A stretch of DNA of 64,000 nt from Rhizorhapis suberifaciens (GTDB taxonomy: Bacteria; Pseudomonadota; Alphaproteobacteria; Sphingomonadales; Sphingomonadaceae), in assembly GCF_014200045.1 (NCBI RefSeq), contig NZ_JACHOV010000008.1, forward strand, positions 124,001-188,000, written 5' to 3'. Shown here one piece after another: positions 63,771-64,000 of the stretch; within the stretch, counting starts at the first letter, position 1; the number at the start of each line of letters is the position of its first letter. The translations under genes were made by a program, and so were the position numbers. The notes beneath the pieces were generated by a model. It had not been told where the DNA came from. It saw only the letters and a list, made by a program, of their open reading frames with translations, and did not search any database.

Positions 63771-64000
63771 CTAGCCCCATTTATGTAGCCATAGACACGC
63801 CTGACCTTGAAAAGGCCAAGGATCTGGCTGCGTCTGTGCGTTATCATGTCGGCGGGCTGAAGCTTGGCCTGGAGTTCTTCTGCGCCAATGGTCATCATGG
63901 CGTGCACGAAATGATGAAGTTCGGCCTTCCGATCTTCCTCGACCTGAAGCTTCACGACATTCCCAACACCGTCGCCAAGGCGATCCAGGCGTTGCACCTG
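63767..64000 (+). CDS. pyrF: Orotidine 5'-phosphate decarboxylase, N-terminal part
   Basis: The window ends inside this gene after 78 codons. The start MTSPIYVAIDTPDLEKAKDL and the catalytic segment IFLDLKLHDIPNTVAKAI, containing the Asp/Lys pairs of the OMP decarboxylase site, identify it. It makes UMP from OMP in pyrimidine synthesis. Its ATG overlaps the stop of lapA. Confidence 0.94.
   Translation, partial: MTSPIYVAIDTPDLEKAKDLAASVRYHVGGLKLGLEFFCANGHHGVHEMMKFGLPIFLDLKLHDIPNTVAKAIQALHL

Overview
This window is 64 kb of a gene-dense, GC-rich alphaproteobacterial chromosome. Many features point to Sphingomonadaceae (a Sphingobium/Sphingomonas-type genome). These include the gene content and order, 4-bp ATGA-type overlaps, a carboxynorspermidine-type polyamine route, an mdh-suc-odh-lpd TCA block, and palindromic intergenic repeats of the CCGTTCGT...ACGAACGG type. 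The assignment rests on recognition of protein families, not on a database search. There is no IS element, prophage, CRISPR array, rRNA or tRNA that I can recognise. About 57 protein genes fill almost the whole window.

Layout. 1-620: end of a stomatin/SPFH gene plus its NfeD partner. 726-3031 (minus): D-amino-acid transaminase and glpD. 3111-7180: RNase R and an AidB-type acyl-CoA dehydrogenase. 7183-8992 (minus): AmpG-like permease and a lone receiver protein. 9103-12424: a pseudouridine synthase, purF and an SDR. 12449-13958 (minus): rppH and an HSL-type hydrolase. 14154-18474: korAB (2-oxoacid:ferredoxin oxidoreductase) and a cyclopropane fatty acid synthase. 18538-20762: an M20 hydrolase coupled to astA. 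20784-25247 (minus): the tightly overlapping unit radA-cvpA-iscU-like-kef-DUF423. 25376-30976: an endonuclease/phosphatase, a large patatin, an SH3 protein, a hydroxyacid dehydrogenase and a glycosyltransferase. 30992-33665 (minus): alr and an MHS transporter. 33841-37734: polyamine genes (carboxynorspermidine synthase, nspC, ornithine/lysine decarboxylase). 37794-43192: valS, an alpha/beta hydrolase, rlmN and an IalB-like protein. 43359-52782: dnaN, then mdh-sucD-sucA-sucB-lpdA. 53216-54795: astB and a small membrane protein. 54810-61322: a LysR regulator divergent from a valine-catabolic operon (mmsA, acyl-CoA dehydrogenase, HIBYL-CoA hydrolase, enoyl-CoA hydratase, mmsB). 61417-64000: an EF-hand protein, purB, lapA and the start of pyrF.

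Functionally, the window joins central carbon flow (TCA cycle, a second 2-oxoacid oxidase), amino-acid catabolism (arginine by succinylation, valine to propionyl-CoA), polyamine synthesis and housekeeping genes.

The most interesting signals are non-coding or mobile. (1) A 360-bp unit with perfect 31-bp terminal inverted repeats, each a hairpin, carries a frameshifted GIY-YIG nuclease gene between sucB and lpdA. (2) A decayed relative of that unit lies between mdh and sucD, where rhizobial genomes place sucC. (3) A roughly 110-bp palindromic element is inserted in frame inside valS. (4) The leader of the ornithine decarboxylase gene can form two mutually exclusive pairings, one of which hides the ribosome binding site. 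(5) At least three other families of palindromic repeats sit inside operons or between convergent genes.
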